DNA from: Gammaproteobacteria bacterium
GTDB lineage: Bacteria; Pseudomonadota; Gammaproteobacteria; Pseudomonadales; Azotimanducaceae
Direction of reading: 5' to 3'
Assembly (NCBI GenBank): GCA_009843635.1
Contig: VYDB01000112.1
Coordinates: 34,018-98,017, forward strand
DNA: 64,000 nucleotides
A program made the position numbers and the translations under genes. The notes under the pieces are model-generated. The model was given only the letters and a program-made list of their open reading frames with translations. It made no database searches and had not been told where the DNA came from. Every line of letters starts with the position of its first letter. Within the stretch, counting starts at the first letter, position 1. Shown in pieces: positions 17,344 to 25,456 of this stretch.

Positions 17344-17730
<387 letters not shown>

Positions 17731-17760
17731 CGCCGGACTCACAGCAAGGAAAAGAAGATT

Positions 17761-19005
17761 GTGGAAGATCTGATTCAAACCAACTACGCGCTCGACACCT
17801 TCTACTTTTTGGTCATGGGGGTGTTGGTGATGTTCATGGCGCCGGGCTTTGCCATGCTCGAAGCTGGCATGGTTCGCGCCAAGAACACCTCGGAAATTCT
17901 CACCAAGAACGTCGCGCTGTTCGCGATTGCCTGCATCATGTACATGATTTGTGGCTACTACATCATGTACCCAGGTGCGGGCGAAGGCGCATGGCTGCCC
18001 ATCTTGGGTCTCGGCATCGGCGAGGAGCACACCGCCGAGGCGGTGCTGGCCTCGGGCGGCGACACCTACTACTCCGCCCGTTCGGACTACTTCTTCCAAG
18101 TGGTGTTCGTGGCGACGGCGATGTCCATCGTCTCCGGCGCCGTGGCCGAACGCATGAAGCTTTGGGCGTTCCTGGCGTTTGCGGTGGTGATGACCGGATT
18201 CATCTACCCCGTGCAGGGCTTCTGGAAGTGGGGCGGCGGGGCCTTGGATGCGCTCGGCTTCGTGGACTTTGCCGGCTCCGGCGTGGTCCATATGTGCGGT
18301 GCCACCGCAGCGCTGGCCGGGGTGCTATTGCTCGGGCCGCGCAGCGGCAAATACGGCGCGGACGGCAGGGTGAACGCCCTGCCCGGTGCCAACATGCCGT
18401 TGGCGACGCTGGGCATGTTCATCCTCTGGTTCGGCTGGTTCGGGTTCAACGGTGGGTCGGAGCTGAAGGTCAGCAACGTCGATGAGGCCAACGCGGTGGC
18501 GCAGGTTTTCGCCAACACCAACATCGCCGCCTGCGGCGGCTTGGTGGCGGCGTTGATCTTGGCCCGGCTGCTGTTCGGCAAGGCCGACCTCACCATGGCG
18601 TTGAACGGCGCCCTGGCCGGTCTGGTCTCGATCACCGCGTCGCCGTTGACGGGCAGCATCTATGCGTCCGTGTTGGTCGGCGCTGTTGGCGGGGTCATCG
18701 TGGTGTTCTCCATCACGATGCTCGACAAGCTCAAGATCGACGATCCGGTGGGTGCCATATCGGTGCACGGCACGGCTGGCATCTGGGGGCTGCTGGCAGC
18801 CGCCTTCACCGACCCCGAGGGCAGTTTGGGTGCGCAATTGATCGGCATCGTGGTGATCTTCGCCTGGACCTTCATCACCAGCTTGATTGTCTGGTACGCC
18901 CTCAAGAAGGCGATGGGCATCCGCATTTCCGAGGACGAGGAGTACACCGGCGCCGACCTGGCCGAGACGGGCATCGAAGCCTACCCGGAGTTCGTGCAGG
19001 CCTGA
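17761..19005 (+). CDS. amtB: Ammonium transporter AmtB
   Basis: A 414-residue inner-membrane ammonium channel of the Amt/Rh family with about eleven hydrophobic helices. Characteristic segments are FYFLVMGVLVMFMAPGFAM, DFAGSGVVHMCGATAAL (with one of the twin pore histidines), FILWFGWFGFNGGSEL and DDPVGAISVHGTAGIWG (with the second). The start is a GTG at 17761 after GGAAAAGAAG. No cleavable signal peptide is evident. It is the partner of GlnK encoded directly upstream. Confidence 0.95.
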   Translation: MEDLIQTNYALDTFYFLVMGVLVMFMAPGFAMLEAGMVRAKNTSEILTKNVALFAIACIMYMICGYYIMYPGAGEGAWLPILGLGIGEEHTAEAVLASGGDTYYSARSDYFFQVVFVATAMSIVSGAVAERMKLWAFLAFAVVMTGFIYPVQGFWKWGGGALDALGFVDFAGSGVVHMCGATAALAGVLLLGPRSGKYGADGRVNALPGANMPLATLGMFILWFGWFGFNGGSELKVSNVDEANAVAQVFANTNIAACGGLVAALILARLLFGKADLTMALNGALAGLVSITASPLTGSIYASVLVGAVGGVIVVFSITMLDKLKIDDPVGAISVHGTAGIWGLLAAAFTDPEGSLGAQLIGIVVIFAWTFITSLIVWYALKKAMGIRISEDEEYTGADLAETGIEAYPEFVQA

Positions 19006-19018
19006 GCTAGGGACTGCA

Positions 19019-20395
19019 GTGCGTTACATCAGCACCCGCGGGCTAACCGCGCCGCTCGCCTTCAGCGACGCGGTCATCACCGGCTTGGCGCCTGATGGCG
19101 GGCTGCTGGTCCCCGAGAGCATCCCCGACGTGGGCGGCGAACTCGAGGCGCTCTCGAAGCTGAGCTTCACCGGTCTGGCGAAGGCAGTGCTGCCCCGTTT
19201 CATCGATGACATACCGCCATCGGACCTCAGCAAGCTGGTCGATGCGGCCTACGCCGATTTCGACTGCGCCGACGTCGTGGAACTGCGCCAAGCGGGTGCC
19301 ATTGAGGTGCTGGAGCTCTTCCATGGTCCCACCCTGTCCTTCAAGGACATTGCCTTGCAGTTCCTAGGCCGGTTGTTCGCCTACATCCTTGAGGCCAGAG
19401 GCGAGCGGCTTAACCTGCTCGGCGCCACCAGCGGCGACACCGGCAGCGCCGCCATCGCCGGCGTACGCGGTCAACCCGGCATCAATATCTTCGTCATGTA
19501 TCCCTTGGGCCGCGTCAGCCGTCTGCAGGAACTGCAGATGACCACGGTGGCGGATGCCAACGTGCACTGTCTGGCGGTTCAGGGCAGCTTTGACGACTGC
19601 CAGACGCTGCTCAAGGGCGTGTTTGGCGACCTTGAGTTCAAACGACGACTATCCCTCGGTGCGGTCAATTCGGTGAATTGGGCGCGGGTGCTCGCCCAAG
19701 TTCTTTACTACGGCTATGCCAGCCTGCGCAGCCCGGCGCCACCCTCGTTCTGCGTGCCTACGGGCAATTTCGGCAATGTCTTTGCCGGCTACGTCGCCAA
19801 GCGGATGGGCTTTCCCATCGACAAGCTGATCATCGCCACCAACGAGAACGACATCCTCTCGGTGTTCTTCGCTTCCGGCCTCTACCGCCGGGGCGAGGTC
19901 CGCTTCACCATCTCGCCGGCCATGGACATTCAGGTGGCCAGCAACTTCGAGCGTTTCCTGCACTACCATTTGGATGGCGACGCCGAGGCCTTGAGGGCGT
20001 TCATGGCCGACTTTCAAGCCCGGGGCGAAGCGCGGTTGCCGCCGCCGGGCGACGAGGTGTTCATGGCCACGGCGGTCGATGCCGGCGGCACCCTGGAGGC
20101 CATCCGCGACGTGCATCGGGGCACCGGCTATGTGGCGGATCCGCATACCGCGGTCGGGCTGGCCGCTGCTCGCCGCCTGTCGGTTCCGAGCCCGGTGATC
20201 TGCATGGGGGCGGCGCATCCGGCCAAATTCCCGGAGGCGGTCAACGAAGCCGTCGGCGAGCCGGTGGCCGTTCACCCGGCCTTGGAATCCCTACGCGGGC
20301 TGCCGGAACGCCGCACGGTGCTCAAGGCTGAATCGGCGGCGGTGAAGGCGTTTATTGAAGCAAACGCAGGTTCCGGTCAAAGGTCTGCAGGTTAG
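19019..20395 (+). CDS. thrC: Threonine synthase
   Basis: A 458-residue PLP enzyme converting O-phosphohomoserine to threonine. The start is a GTG at 19019, giving the standard N-terminus (M)RYISTRGLTAPL. The PLP lysine is in GPTLSFKDIALQFLG, and the phosphate-binding region in LGATSGDTGSAAIAG and CVPTGNFGNVFAGY is intact. It starts 13 bp after amtB and its stop overlaps by 3 bp that of the convergent HAD gene. hom is not in this window. Confidence 0.95.
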   Translation: MRYISTRGLTAPLAFSDAVITGLAPDGGLLVPESIPDVGGELEALSKLSFTGLAKAVLPRFIDDIPPSDLSKLVDAAYADFDCADVVELRQAGAIEVLELFHGPTLSFKDIALQFLGRLFAYILEARGERLNLLGATSGDTGSAAIAGVRGQPGINIFVMYPLGRVSRLQELQMTTVADANVHCLAVQGSFDDCQTLLKGVFGDLEFKRRLSLGAVNSVNWARVLAQVLYYGYASLRSPAPPSFCVPTGNFGNVFAGYVAKRMGFPIDKLIIATNENDILSVFFASGLYRRGEVRFTISPAMDIQVASNFERFLHYHLDGDAEALRAFMADFQARGEARLPPPGDEVFMATAVDAGGTLEAIRDVHRGTGYVADPHTAVGLAAARRLSVPSPVICMGAAHPAKFPEAVNEAVGEPVAVHPALESLRGLPERRTVLKAESAAVKAFIEANAGSGQRSAG

Positions 20396-21114
20396 AGCGC
20401 CTCAATCCGCTCCACCGCGTCCACCAGTTCATCGAGATGGGTTACTTCGACGGTGGCCGGGGCGGTCGCGGGCTCCTCCCGCATGGACTGCTGAACAGGG
20501 CCGTTCATCCAGATGGTGTGCAGCCCCAAGTGGGCGGCGCCGGCGATGTCGTCGATGGGATGGTCGCCGATGTGCGCCACCTCGTGGGGTGCTGCGCCGG
20601 TGTGACGCAACGCCGCTTCAAACAGCTCCGGGGCCGGCTTGCTGGCGCCCACGTCGGCGGCGCAGAAGCTGAAGGAGAAGTAGCGGTCGAGCTTCAGCCG
20701 CTTGGGATCGGCGTTGCCGTTGGTGAGCGACCCCAAGGCGTAGCGGCGCGACAGCTTGGCTAGGGCGCTCAGGGCGCCGTCGAAAAACTCGATGTCGTGG
20801 CGCGCCTCGATGAACACCTGAAACGCCCGCGCCGCCAACCGCTGGGCTTGAGCTTCGCCATGTCCCGCTTGACGCATCACTCGCCGGAGAATGGCCTCCC
20901 GCAAGCGGGAAATGTCGTGGGCCATTTGGGGCTGTTCGGAAATCAGGCGGCTGCGCATGGCCATGAGGTCCGCGCCGTTTCGATAGACGGCCGCCGCGGC
21001 GGGAATCTCTGCATCAAGCCAGGCGACGAGGCGCCGTTCCGCGCCGCCAATGACCGTGCGCACGTCCCACAGCGTATTGTCCAGGTCGAAAGTAATGGCG
21101 CGCAGGCGGGGCAT
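20392..21114 (-). CDS. yigB: HAD-family hydrolase, YigB-like (FMN / ribitylaminouracil phosphatase)
   Basis: A 240-residue Rossmann-fold phosphatase with all HAD motifs: motif I FDLDNTLWD (nucleophile Asp), motif II around GSLTNGNAD, motif III Lys in GASKPAPELF, and motif IV HIGDHPIDDIAGA. E. coli YigB dephosphorylates 5-amino-6-(5-phosphoribitylamino)uracil in riboflavin synthesis and FMN. Assignment to YigB rests on its place directly after xerC, the same order as in E. coli (dapF-yigA-xerC-yigB). Confidence 0.75.
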   Translation of the reverse strand: MPRLRAITFDLDNTLWDVRTVIGGAERRLVAWLDAEIPAAAAVYRNGADLMAMRSRLISEQPQMAHDISRLREAILRRVMRQAGHGEAQAQRLAARAFQVFIEARHDIEFFDGALSALAKLSRRYALGSLTNGNADPKRLKLDRYFSFSFCAADVGASKPAPELFEAALRHTGAAPHEVAHIGDHPIDDIAGAAHLGLHTIWMNGPVQQSMREEPATAPATVEVTHLDELVDAVERIEAL

Positions 21115-21126
21115 GGGCAGGGGTGG

Positions 21127-22002
21127 TCAATCCGTCTGCTTTTCCGCCCTGGGATGGGCGGCGTCATAGACCTTGGCGAGATGCTGAAAATCTAAGTGGG
21201 TGTAGATTTGGGTGGTGGCGATGTCGGCGTGGCCGAGCATTTCCTGCACGGCGCGCAGGTCGCCGGACGACTCAAGAACGTGGCTGGCGAAGCTGTGCCG
21301 CAACAGGTGCGGATGCAGCACGTTGCTGCCGAGGCGGGCTTGTCCCCAGCGCTTGACGCGCTGCTGGACGGTGCGCGGGCTGACCCGCTTGCCGGTTCGG
21401 GTGACGAACAGCGCTGCGCCGGGTCCGAGCCCCGAGCGAGTGGCCAAATAGGACTCGATGGCCGCAATCGACTGTTGCCCTAGAGGCACGATGCGGGTCT
21501 TCTCGCCCTTGCCCGTTACCCGAACCATGCCGTTGGTTAAGTCGAGTTCATGGAGGTCGATGCTCACGAGCTCACTGAGGCGAATGCCGCTGCCATAGAG
21601 CAGTTCGATCATCGCTAGGTCGCGCTTCTCCAATGCGTTCCCGGGCTTGGCGTCGAAGAGCTTGGCGGTCAGGTCGGCGTCCAGGGTTTTGGGCAGCCGG
21701 TTGCCGCGCTTGGGTGAGCGGACGCCAGCCGCCGGATTGGCGTTCACAACCCCCTGCTTCTCCAGGTAGCGGAAGAAGCTGCGCAGGCTGGAGAGCAGGC
21801 GCTGGCAGGTTCGCGGGCTCGCGCCCCCACTGCGCAGCTTGGCCACCATCGACGACACCTGATTGGGCTTGATCTCGCCCCAAGCCTCGCCGTTGGCAGC
21901 CGCGAACCGCTCAATGTCGCGCTGATAGGCCTTGAGCGTATGGGCCGAATAGCGCTTCTCGTAGGTCAGGTAATCCAGAAAGCCCTGCAGATGCGCATTC
22001 AT
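21127..22002 (-). CDS. xerC: Site-specific tyrosine recombinase XerC
   Basis: A 291-residue tyrosine recombinase that resolves chromosome dimers at dif together with XerD. The N-terminal SAM-like DNA-binding domain (about 1-85; YLTYEKRYSAHTLKAYQRDI) precedes the catalytic domain with Arg I in YGSGIRLSEL, the HLLRHSFASH box, GHADIATTQIY with the following TH, and the nucleophile Tyr in that last segment. Position in the lysA-dapF-DUF484-xerC-yigB operon marks it as the chromosomal enzyme and not a mobile-element integrase. Confidence 0.95.
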   Translation of the reverse strand: MNAHLQGFLDYLTYEKRYSAHTLKAYQRDIERFAAANGEAWGEIKPNQVSSMVAKLRSGGASPRTCQRLLSSLRSFFRYLEKQGVVNANPAAGVRSPKRGNRLPKTLDADLTAKLFDAKPGNALEKRDLAMIELLYGSGIRLSELVSIDLHELDLTNGMVRVTGKGEKTRIVPLGQQSIAAIESYLATRSGLGPGAALFVTRTGKRVSPRTVQQRVKRWGQARLGSNVLHPHLLRHSFASHVLESSGDLRAVQEMLGHADIATTQIYTHLDFQHLAKVYDAAHPRAEKQTD

Positions 22003-22012
22003 GGCTAGTCCT

Positions 22013-22098
22013 AACGAGGCGATGCCTCAGGCCGACAAGAGGGCGGTCGCCGGGCGCATATGTGACTCACTTTACAACCTCATCCCGCGATCAAGAAA
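22013..22098 (+). repeat. Interspersed intergenic repeat, copy A
   Basis: This 86-bp segment fills the gap between DUF484 and xerC and closely matches 31752-31839 on the same strand: both begin AACGAGGC-AT-GCCTCAG, share GGGCGGTCGCCGGGCGC, and end CCCGCGATCAAGAAA. GAGGCGATGCCTC at its start can form a small hairpin. Its last bases overlap the DUF484 stop codon. Relative to transcription it is antisense. Confidence 0.8.
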
Positions 22099-22759
22099 TC
22101 AAGTGATCGATGATGCGCGCCAGCACATCGCCGATGTAGCCGATGAACAGGGTGTCCATGTCCGAGGCGAAATGGTCCGGCCTACGGCTGCCCACGGCCA
22201 GGCAGCCCTCGCCGGCTTTCAGCGCCAAGGGCAGCAGCACGGCGCTGCCGTCGGCGTCGTGGTCCTGAACAGGGAATACGGCCTTGAGTTCGGCGGCCCG
22301 CAGGGTCGAGCAGAGCGGTTGCGAGTTATGGACCAAGCCGGCAGTGGGGAGAGCGTCGGCGTGGCCGCGCAGATGGTCGAGGTTCAGGTGCTCGCGCTGT
22401 AGATGGCAGCAGACGAAGTCGGCATCGAAGTCCACCAGCAGATGGGTGGCCAGCACCTCGTTCAGCTCGTGCCAACTGGACACGTCGAGCAGCGCCAAGG
22501 TCAGGGAGCGGGTTTTGGCAAACAGGCCATCGTTGGCCCGGGCGGTTTGGAGGAGGTCGTTGAGCTGCCGATGCACCCGAATGTTGCGCTCCCGGAGGAC
22601 TTCCACCTGCCGTTCGATCAGCGAGATGGCGCCCCCGGATCGGTGCGGCAGGGCCAGTTCGGAGAGCAGCGCGGGGTGGGTTTGGAAAAAGTCAGGATAG
22701 CGCTTGAGGTAGTCAACGACCTGCTGTTCGACCACTTCAACCAATTGCGGCTCGCTCAC
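22091..22759 (-). CDS. DUF484 family protein (YigA-like)
   Basis: A 222-residue cytosolic protein of the DUF484 family: N-terminal VEQQVVDYLKRYPDFFQTHP, a coiled-coil-like stretch around residues 45-70 (ERQVEVLRERNIRVHRQL), and a GAF-like C-terminal domain ending in DTLFIGYIGDVLARIIDHL. The function is not established; it is almost always found between dapF and xerC. Its start overlaps the dapF stop by ATGA. Confidence 0.85.
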   Translation of the reverse strand: MSEPQLVEVVEQQVVDYLKRYPDFFQTHPALLSELALPHRSGGAISLIERQVEVLRERNIRVHRQLNDLLQTARANDGLFAKTRSLTLALLDVSSWHELNEVLATHLLVDFDADFVCCHLQREHLNLDHLRGHADALPTAGLVHNSQPLCSTLRAAELKAVFPVQDHDADGSAVLLPLALKAGEGCLAVGSRRPDHFASDMDTLFIGYIGDVLARIIDHLIS

Positions 22760-23610
22760 GGCGTAAGGCTACCTTCGTAAACCAAGGTGGCGGCACCCGC
22801 CATTCTAACGGGCGCACCCGCGCCCTGCCAGTGGACCCATACCTTGCCGCCGGGCAGGGAGACCTTGACCCGCGGGTCGAGCCAGCCGTGCAGGCGGCCA
22901 GCCACCACGGCGGCGCAAGCGCCAGTGCCGCAGGCGCGGGTTTCCCCCACTCCGCGTTCATGGACGCGCAGCCGCACGTAGCCCGGATCGACTATCTCGC
23001 AGAAGCCGATGTTGGCGCCCTCGGGGAAGCAGGGGTGGCGGCTGAGTTCGCCGCCCACCTCGGCCACGGGCGCGGAAGCAATGCGATCGACAAAGATCAC
23101 GCCGTGCGGGTTGCCCACGGATAGGGGCGTTAAGTCCATGCTGCCGTTAGCGGTGTTGACGCGCCACGCACCCTTTGGCTCGGCTGGCGAAACATCGTTC
23201 TGAGCCGTGCTGAAGGGCACCTCATCCGGATCCGTTGCAGGCGCTTGGAGCTCGATTTCCACATCGCGACCGGCCAGTGCGCCGCTCACTTGGCCGCCAT
23301 CGGAGCCCAACGTCAGACAGGGCTTGAAGCTCAATTGCCGGTCGTGAATGAAGCGCACGATGCAGCGGGCGCCGTTGCCGCACTGCTCGGCAGGGCTGCC
23401 GTCGGCGTTGAAGATGCGGTAGTCGAAGTCAACGTCCGGGGCCGTCGGCGGCTCAACGGCCAGTAGCTGATCGAAGCCGATGCCGGTTTTGCGATCCGCC
23501 CAACGGCGGATGAGCGGCGGCGTTAGCCGAAAGTCCTGGGTCACCAGGTCGATGACCATGAAGTCATTGCCGAGACCGTGCATCTTGGCGAATCGGAGCG
23601 GCTCACCCAT
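22756..23610 (-). CDS. dapF: Diaminopimelate epimerase
   Basis: A 284-residue PLP-independent epimerase converting LL- to meso-diaminopimelate for lysine and peptidoglycan. Two catalytic cysteines are visible, in AEQCGNGARC and ETRACGTGAC. The start at 23610 gives the standard N-terminus MGEPLRFAKMHGLGNDF; a longer open frame upstream lies inside lysA and is not used. It overlaps lysA by 8 bp and DUF484 by 4 bp, so it is translationally coupled on both sides. Confidence 0.95.
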   Translation of the reverse strand: MGEPLRFAKMHGLGNDFMVIDLVTQDFRLTPPLIRRWADRKTGIGFDQLLAVEPPTAPDVDFDYRIFNADGSPAEQCGNGARCIVRFIHDRQLSFKPCLTLGSDGGQVSGALAGRDVEIELQAPATDPDEVPFSTAQNDVSPAEPKGAWRVNTANGSMDLTPLSVGNPHGVIFVDRIASAPVAEVGGELSRHPCFPEGANIGFCEIVDPGYVRLRVHERGVGETRACGTGACAAVVAGRLHGWLDPRVKVSLPGGKVWVHWQGAGAPVRMAGAATLVYEGSLTP

Positions 23611-24865
23611 CGGCATCGATCCGTTCAAGGGCCAATTGGTCGTTGATGTGCTCACGGCGGCGCACCACGCGAAAGCGGTCGCCCTCCACCAGCACCTCGG
23701 CAGGCCGGCCCCGGGCGTTGTAGTTGGAGCTCTGCGCCATCCCATAGGCACCTGCCGAACGCACCGCCAGCAAATCACCCGGCGCCAAGGCCAGTTCCCG
23801 CTGCCGGGCCAGGAAGTCGCCACTTTCGCAGATCGGGCCGACGATGTCCCAACAGGCGGTCAAGGCATCATCACCGGCGGGCAGCACCCGCTCCACCCGA
23901 TGCCAAGATTGGTAGAGGGCCGGCCGCAACAGGTCGTTCATGGCGGCGTCCACCACGGCGAAGCTATGCTGGCTGTCCTTTCTGCCCGGCTTGAGGTATT
24001 CGACCCTGGTGAGCAGCACGCCGGCGTTGGCGGTCAGAAAGCGGCCGGGTTCAAGGACCAGGGTTTGCGGCCGGCCGTTGAGACGCGCCTTGGCGGCGGT
24101 GGCCAACTCCCGCGGCTCGAATGGCGTCTCATCCTGGTAAGTGACCCCGAAGCCGCCGCCGATATCGATATGGCCGAGTTCAATTCCTGAAGCCTCCAAT
24201 TGGTCGAGCAGGTCGAGCAGCCGGTCCAAGGCCTCCAGATAGGGACCGACCTGCTCGACTTGGGAGCCAATGTGGCAGGCCAGGCCCGAGGCTTCAAGCC
24301 ACGGGTGACGCTCGGCTTCAACGAGCAGCTCAGCGGCTTCGCGGGCCTCGACGCCGAACTTGTTCTCCTTGAGCCCCGTGGCGATGTAGGGGTGGGTGCG
24401 GGCGTCCACGTCGGGATTGACGCGCAGCGCCACCGGCGCGATTCGATGCAGCCGTTCCGCTTGGCGAGCGATGCGCTGCAGTTCTGCGGCGCTTTCGACG
24501 TTGAAGCAGCGGATGCCCAGCTTCAGGCCCAAGTTGATTTCGGCCTCGGACTTGCCCACCCCGGAAAACACCACGGTCTCAGGAAGCGCCCCAGCCGCGA
24601 CGACGCGCTGCAGTTCGCCGCCGGACACGATGTCGAAGCCCGCACCGAGTTCATTCATCAGGCGCAGTACGCCGAGGTTCGAGTTGGCCTTGACCGCATA
24701 GCAGATTTCAGCGGGAACGTCGGCGAATGCTGCCTCAAGCCGCCGGTACTGGGCGCTGATGCCGTCCGCCGAATAGACGTAGGTGGGCGTGCCCACGGCT
24801 TCGGCGATGCGGGCAAGCGAAACCGGGCCAGCGCAGAGCGCGCCGCCTTGCAACTGGAAAGCCAT
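23603..24865 (-). CDS. lysA: Diaminopimelate decarboxylase
   Basis: A 420-residue PLP-dependent fold-III decarboxylase that makes lysine from meso-DAP. The PLP lysine is in EICYAVKANSN, the glycine-rich phosphate loop is HIDIGGGFGV, and the C-terminal catalytic segment CWDIVGPICESGDFLA carries the active-site Cys. The start at 24865 (MAFQLQGGALCAGPVSLARI) is just inside a 23-bp inverted repeat that separates it from lptM. It belongs with dapF downstream in one lysine/cell-wall unit. Confidence 0.95.
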   Translation of the reverse strand: MAFQLQGGALCAGPVSLARIAEAVGTPTYVYSADGISAQYRRLEAAFADVPAEICYAVKANSNLGVLRLMNELGAGFDIVSGGELQRVVAAGALPETVVFSGVGKSEAEINLGLKLGIRCFNVESAAELQRIARQAERLHRIAPVALRVNPDVDARTHPYIATGLKENKFGVEAREAAELLVEAERHPWLEASGLACHIGSQVEQVGPYLEALDRLLDLLDQLEASGIELGHIDIGGGFGVTYQDETPFEPRELATAAKARLNGRPQTLVLEPGRFLTANAGVLLTRVEYLKPGRKDSQHSFAVVDAAMNDLLRPALYQSWHRVERVLPAGDDALTACWDIVGPICESGDFLARQRELALAPGDLLAVRSAGAYGMAQSSNYNARGRPAEVLVEGDRFRVVRRREHINDQLALERIDADG

Positions 24866-24866
24866 T

Positions 24867-25126
24867 GGGGAGCCTCTGATCAAGTCCCGGAAGCTCAGAG
24901 GAGCCTGGCGGGCGTGATGGCAAGGCGCGGCGAAGCCGTGTGGCAGGCCCCACACAATGAGCCGCAACGCGTCCAGCGCGCCCGCCAGGCCCTCCCGAAG
25001 GGCGCTTCACGGCGCACGCTGACTGAATCGCGCCATTGTCCGCGACAAATTTCTTCAAACTGCAACATCATATGCACCCTCAATCAGTGAAGCGCTGTGC
25101 GAACGGGACTTGATTAGAGGCTCCCC
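24867..25126. repeat. Inverted-repeat-bounded 260-bp segment between lptM and lysA
   Basis: The 23-bp arms at 24867-24889 (begins GGGGAGCCTCTGATC) and 25104-25126 (ends TTAGAGGCTCCCC) are reverse complements with one mismatch. They enclose about 214 bp without a gene. The right arm encodes the end of LptM and the left arm abuts the lysA start codon. No target-site duplication is obvious, so an inverted duplication, an inversion scar or a small non-autonomous element are all possible. Confidence 0.65.
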
Positions 25127-25251
25127 CCAATTGCTCTCAGGCGGTGCTCGGCGTGGGTCAGCGCGGATTCCTCACCGGGCAAGTAGAGAGGGCCTTTCTG
25201 GCCGCAGGTGGCCACCAGCGACATGACCAAGGCAATAAGCAACCAACGCAC
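25114..25251 (-). CDS. lptM: Small LptM (YifL)-type lipoprotein
   Basis: A 45-codon gene with a GTG start at 25251: (M)RWLLIALVMSLVATCGQK, then GPLYLPGEES. The lipobox VATC with C16 and the diagnostic GQKGPLYLP right after it are the signature of LptM/YifL, an outer-membrane lipoprotein that helps mature the LPS translocon LptDE. The position just upstream of lysA is also the conserved one. It is too short for most gene finders. The last residues (AIGGSL) are encoded within the inverted repeat. Confidence 0.85.
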   Translation of the reverse strand: MRWLLIALVMSLVATCGQKGPLYLPGEESALTHAEHRLRAIGGSL

Positions 25252-25314
25252 TCCAAGCCACCGCTGCGAATGGGTAAACGATGACTTTAATGGTCAGGGG
25301 CCTGATGGCGCAAG

Positions 25315-25449
25315 CGCGACCTGACGGTCGCGTTTGGAGTTTCGCTGGCGCGAAACTCCGCGCCTGTTCGTTGGGGTGGACTCTGATGGCTTTCTGAACC
25401 TTGACAGCACACGGCCTTGCGGCGGTGCGTTCGAGTTGCTTCGCAACTT
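25315..25449. other. Cluster of three DNA hairpins between the AAA ATPase gene and lptM
   Basis: The 205-bp gap holds no gene but three strong inverted repeats: CGCGACC/GGTCGCG at 25315-25332, GGAGTTTCGC/GCGAAACTCC at 25336-25359 (10-bp stem, 4-nt loop), and AGTTGC/GCAACT at 25434-25448. They lie just downstream of the minus-strand AAA gene and could terminate it, but none is followed by a T-tract on either strand. Confidence 0.55.
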
Positions 25450-25456
25450 GGCGCCG

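Noticed and set aside
21127..22002. XerC-type recombinase as a mobile-element integrase
   Set aside because: It sits in the conserved lysA-dapF-DUF484-xerC-yigB operon, so it is the chromosomal dif recombinase.
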